Source: Nitrospira sp. Ga0074138 (GTDB taxonomy: Bacteria > Nitrospirota > Nitrospiria > Nitrospirales > Nitrospiraceae). From it: a stretch of 57,336 bases of DNA. The DNA lies in assembly GCA_001464735.1 (NCBI GenBank), contig LNDU01000017.1, positions 1-57,336 of the forward strand. The letters run 5' to 3'. The notes beneath the pieces are model-generated. The model had not been told where the DNA came from. It was given only the letters and a program-made list of their open reading frames with translations, and did not search any database. Shown here in pieces: positions 54,509 to 57,336 of the stretch. The position numbers and the translations under genes are program-made. Position 1 is the stretch's first letter, and every line of letters begins with the position of its first letter.

Positions 54509-54614
54509 CGCGGGGGAAGCCTAGCATGCTTCTCAAGAATGCGTCAAACATCACTTGACATAGTTCACTATCAGATGATATTAAGCTTATCATGCGGGAA
54601 GGGGGGTGATGTGC

Positions 54615-54770
54615 ATGAAGATGGTGAGGTTGTTGATTCAGGTGCCGGAGCCGATCAAGGCCAAGCTCGATGCGTTGCGGCAGGAAGGCAAGACGGCCAG
54701 CGGGTTTATCCGGCATTTGCTGGAAGATCACTTCAAAGGGACTCAGAGCATGAGTCGGAAAGGTAGGTAA
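54615..54770 (+). CDS. 51-residue ribbon-helix-helix-like protein
   Basis: From the ATG at 54615, behind GGAAGGGGGG. Sequence VRLLIQVPEPIKAKLDALRQEGKTASGFIRHLLEDHF fits a ribbon-helix-helix repressor. It ends three bases before the integrase fragment start, an arrangement like small regulators in front of integrases. Confidence 0.6.
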   Translation: MKMVRLLIQVPEPIKAKLDALRQEGKTASGFIRHLLEDHFKGTQSMSRKGR

Positions 54771-54773
54771 GCA

Positions 54774-55246
54774 ATGGCGCGAGCGGGGAGAAAAGACGGG
54801 GCTTGCTGAGTAAGGCGGACTCGACCGGCAAGCCAGTCTGGTATGTACGGCTCTATCACGACGGCAGGGAACGGCGGTTCGGGAGTTTCTCCACCAAGAC
54901 GAAGGCACGGGAGTTTTACGAGAAGGCCAAGTTGGAACAGAAGGAAGGCAGGTTCTTCCCGGAGCGGTATCAGGTCGGTGGGTATGCAAAGCTGGCAGAG
55001 GTGCTGGAGGAGTACTTGATGGCCTTCACGGGCCGATCGGAGCGGGATGAACGGCGCTACAAAAAAACCTGGTTGGACCTGTTGCCAGGAGCAAGACTCA
55101 ACGCGATTACTCCGGCCCTCTTGGAAACGTTGAGAGGTAAATTGTCGGAAGGGGGGCGGAGTCCACAGACGGTGAACCGGTACATGCAGTTCTTGCGGCG
55201 GGTGCTCAGGAAGGCCGTTCGGGATGGCAAAATATTTTCGTGCTGA
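54774..55246 (+). pseudogene. frameshifted N-terminal fragment of a tyrosine integrase
   Basis: The ATG at 54774 reads MARAGRKDGAC then stops. One frame over, LSKADSTGKPVWYVRLYHDGRERRFGSFSTKTKAREFYEKAK continues through a core-binding domain (VLEEYLMAFTGRSERDERRYKKTWLDLL, then SPQTVNRYMQFLRRVLRKAVRDGK) to a stop at 55246. One base missing near 54801 would join them. The catalytic domain is absent. A decayed second integrase. Confidence 0.7.
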
Positions 55247-55296
55247 ATATTCTTGATTAAAGACTGGATTTATCACGACGGTTCCATACGAACCCA

Positions 55297-55401
55297 TTAA
55301 GGCCCCGGTGCAAATTCGAGGAGGAAAGGCGGCGTGTAGTCGGAGTGAGAGAGTAAATTGTCGTTCAGTTGGCAGATACTCGCACTGACCATCAGATCGA
55401 C
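55297..55401 (-). other. possible PIN-domain relic
   Basis: The minus-strand frame reads VDLMVSASICQLNDNLLSHSDY and stops at 55297. It faintly resembles the C-terminal end of a PIN toxin. No start codon or upstream part. Weak. Confidence 0.2.
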
Positions 55402-55474
55402 AGGAGGAAACAGGGGGAGGAATGCCCCCCCCTAACCTCCAATATCTGATCCTTAAGTCACCTAATAATTAACA

Positions 55475-56125
55475 TTAATACACACCTTGTTGCATCCCAC
55501 CGCGCACGCACCACACGAGATGGCCATCGGCAATTCTCCCGGCGCCCACACCGCTATTGGAAAAGTTCACGCCCCACGCGACTGTCGGAGTACCTGCGAG
55601 GGTCGACGCCGAAAAAAAGAATACCGACTGAACGCTTAGGAATGGATGCGCAGGTGGCAGGGTGGGACCCGGACTAGGTACAGAGGGATCGATCAAACTC
55701 GCTAGCTCCGCAATCGCCGGCAGCCGCCAGCCTTTCTGCCCACCGACATTCTTGTTGATACAGATACCTCTTGCGCTGTCCCACGACGTGGCCGTCGTCG
55801 CCGGAGACCTCTCCCAAACCAACCCGGTGTTCTTGTCCAGCACTGCCTCGTTATTGAACGCCGCTAAAATGACAAATCGCTGCGCTGCCGGAAGAGCTTG
55901 ATCCCACCGTAGCGTGTGGTTGCCGTCTTGCCCGCCCCCGTCCTTAATAGCATCAAGGATCTTGTCGAGCTTGTGCAGAATCCGGTCAAATGGGGTTCCC
56001 CTATTAGGATCATCGTCTCGATCACCAGCCTGCGTCACCATACTACCAGTGCCTAGAACGAGCCCGCCCACCAGCACAACCGCACCGACCCTCCAGCCGA
56101 ATTTCCTTCTCGACCTGTCTCTCAT
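55475..56125 (-). CDS. exported DUF1566 protein
   Basis: 216 residues from the ATG at 56125, behind AAGGAGGG. Signal peptide (VGAVVLVGGLVLGTGSMVTQA). A charged linker contains a heptad-like FDRILHKLDKILDAIKDGG. The DUF1566 (Lcl-type) domain shows VLDKNTGLVWERSP, NVGGQKGWRLPAIAELASLID, and GHLVWCVRGG. Such domains occur in secreted or surface proteins of unknown function. Confidence 0.8.
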   Translation of the reverse strand: MRDRSRRKFGWRVGAVVLVGGLVLGTGSMVTQAGDRDDDPNRGTPFDRILHKLDKILDAIKDGGGQDGNHTLRWDQALPAAQRFVILAAFNNEAVLDKNTGLVWERSPATTATSWDSARGICINKNVGGQKGWRLPAIAELASLIDPSVPSPGPTLPPAHPFLSVQSVFFFSASTLAGTPTVAWGVNFSNSGVGAGRIADGHLVWCVRGGMQQGVY

Positions 56126-56318
56126 CACACCCTCCTTGGTGAGATAGTTGATCGTACCAACTGACTCCTGGCCCACACCTAACCCGGTTATGGCTCATAG
56201 TCTTTCTCAGTCTACTTTCAATGCCGTGATTCAGTGCTGGAACCAGATTGGGCGACTGCTATGCCTGGGATCAGTAGGAGGAAAATAAATAGGACCAGCA
56301 TGATCGACCTCACCATGG

Positions 56319-56579
56319 TTAGCACTGCCATTTATTAAATATGGACACGTTGCCGCAGTTCAAGCACTTATATTCATAGTTTTGCTGACTTACATGCTCT
56401 TCTGTTGGTGTAGCGGCGCGACATTGCGAACAAAACCGCGAGGCAACTACTCGCGGCGATTCATGCCTCTTCTGTTTTTTACTTAACCAGGCCTCATATG
56501 TCTCAGGGGAAGATGCCCCACGCTTGAAGTCAAAGCTAATTTGATAAGATACAAATTTGATATCTCGTGCAACACGCAA
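56319..56579 (-). CDS. small zinc-ribbon protein
   Basis: 86 residues. Two Cys pairs, FCSQCRA and YKCLNCGN, form a zinc-ribbon near the C-terminus; the N-terminus is charged and helical. No good ribosome binding site, and the beginning may be truncated. Function unknown. Confidence 0.4.
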   Translation of the reverse strand: MRVARDIKFVSYQISFDFKRGASSPETYEAWLSKKQKRHESPRVVASRFCSQCRAATPTEEHVSQQNYEYKCLNCGNVSIFNKWQC

Positions 56580-56933
56580 GGCGGCCTCTGCCTTCTCATC
56601 GAGAGAAACTGCGACCAGAATTCCGCGGACAAAAGTGTCAGGATTCTCAAGCTCCAGTGCACCTATATAACTTTGGAGCTGAGCTATGGCATCACGCGAG
56701 GCACAGTAGGAACCCGTTCTTCGTCTTGATGAGATGGTCAGGGTAGCTATGTCCGTACCTTTGAAAGACGAGCCCTTGACTCAGTGCTCTGCGCACTTCA
56801 GTCAGCTGGGGACTTTCCCAGTACCTACCGGAGCATCAAGGCGCTATGTTGAAACAGGACAGTGCAGTGGACATTTTGACGAGTAACGGAAACGTTACCT
56901 GACACAGAATGAAAGAAGCTGTGCTGTTCGACT
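56580..56933. other. region before a plus-strand terminator, no gene
   Basis: No supported gene. Contains a small perfect hairpin GTAACG-GAAA-CGTTAC (56883-56898) with a GNRA tetraloop, and CACAG...CTGTG further on. Because a strong plus-strand terminator follows directly, a short non-coding transcript is possible. Confidence 0.3.
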
Positions 56934-56970
56934 AAGCTCCGCCCTCGAAAGGGGACGGAGCTTTCTTTTT
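56934..56970 (+). terminator. intrinsic terminator
   Basis: Stem AAGCTCCG/CGGAGCTT with an inner CCC/GGG extension, followed by TTCTTTTT. Oriented for a plus-strand transcript, though no plus-strand gene precedes it. Confidence 0.75.
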
Positions 56971-56993
56971 GCTGCTGCTCCATTCTGCCTTCT

Positions 56994-57080
56994 TTAAAGC
57001 AGGGCACGTAACAGGTGGATGCTGAGGATGACCACGCCTACCGTCCCTATAACTGACGCGAGGACGTAGGCCATGGCCAT
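56994..57080 (-). CDS. 28-residue membrane protein
   Basis: From the ATG at 57080 (a second in-frame ATG is at 57074), behind GAGGGGATTGGGG. One hydrophobic helix (YVLASVIGTVGVVILSIHLL). Another tiny single-pass membrane ORF, resembling those at 19095, 52505 and 52653 in size and composition but not clearly related to them in sequence. Confidence 0.4.
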   Translation of the reverse strand: MAMAYVLASVIGTVGVVILSIHLLRALL

Positions 57081-57336
57081 ACCCCAATCCCCTCGAATAC
57101 ACATGGAGGCGGTCCCAAAGTGAAAAGGCCGAAAAGGTGGTGAAGATCGTGTGGCAAATAGGAAGATTTTGATCGAAAATACTGGACAATTGCGCCGGAG
57201 CCAGACCACCAGTTGTTACCTGGTGGCCTGGCACCCCTGATGGTTACAGCCGCAAGCCTTTCCCTCGGTGCGGGAGCTGCGGCATGCGTCAGAGCAGAAT
57301 TCTTTTCCCGCTTCCGCGGAACATGTACACGGAGGA
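57081..57336. other. window end, probable start region of next gene
   Basis: No gene seen; the last bases read CGGAGGA, a likely ribosome binding site, so a plus-strand gene probably begins just beyond the window. Confidence 0.35.

Overview
The window is GC-rich bacterial chromosome. The gene set fits a nitrite-oxidising Nitrospira or a close relative: a bacterial deoxyhypusine-synthase-like enzyme with pyruvoyl arginine decarboxylase, a two-partner secretion operon with CHAT and DUF928 proteins, TonB receptor plus ABC-binding-protein plus kinase plus sigma-54 regulator cassettes, and many small lipoproteins. The assignment is inference from gene content; no rRNA is present to confirm it.

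Layout. 1-3324: polyamine-type enzymes around a Ni/Co permease. 3631-12736: degraded accessory island with a truncated nuclease/helicase-like gene, a mobilisation module (oriT-like site, MobC-like protein, relaxase), a HigBA toxin-antitoxin pair, an orphan VapB-like antitoxin, an excisionase-like protein and a tyrosine integrase whose frame runs without a stop through a complete tRNA-Ser(UGA). 12806-28299: mostly ordinary genes (lipocalin, MsrB, beta-hydroxyacid dehydrogenase, DsbA-like protein, hybrid kinase, flagellar-rod-like protein, radical SAM protein, porin, peroxiredoxin, pentapeptide protein), with a 208-bp MITE-like element and two translationally coupled tiny ORFs. 28426-33449: a DUF748/AsmA-like protein, tRNA-Arg(UCU), and an integrase remnant split by an IS5-type element with an 18-bp TIR and CTAT duplication. 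33442-35504: GNAT protein, tyrosinase and its small MelC1-like partner.

36095-52742 is the most interesting part. Two long operons and a set of tiny membrane-protein ORFs are each preceded by a tandem pair of TGAATC-N6-GATTCA dyads and a -24/-12 (sigma-54) promoter. The first operon encodes two unknown small proteins, a TpsA exoprotein, its TpsB transporter (with an in-frame UGA), a periplasmic TPR-CHAT protease-like protein and a DUF928 protein. The second encodes a TonB receptor, an ABC-type binding protein, a HAMP/GAF histidine kinase and a sigma-54 response regulator. I infer one regulon: the kinase/regulator pair senses a ligand handled by the receptor and binding protein, then switches on its own operon, the exoprotein/CHAT operon and the tiny membrane proteins.

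52850-57336 is decayed accessory DNA: a lone Cas3 HD-domain fragment without a CRISPR array, two small ribbon-helix-helix type proteins, a frameshifted integrase N-terminal fragment, a DUF1566 exported protein, a zinc-ribbon fragment and another tiny membrane ORF.
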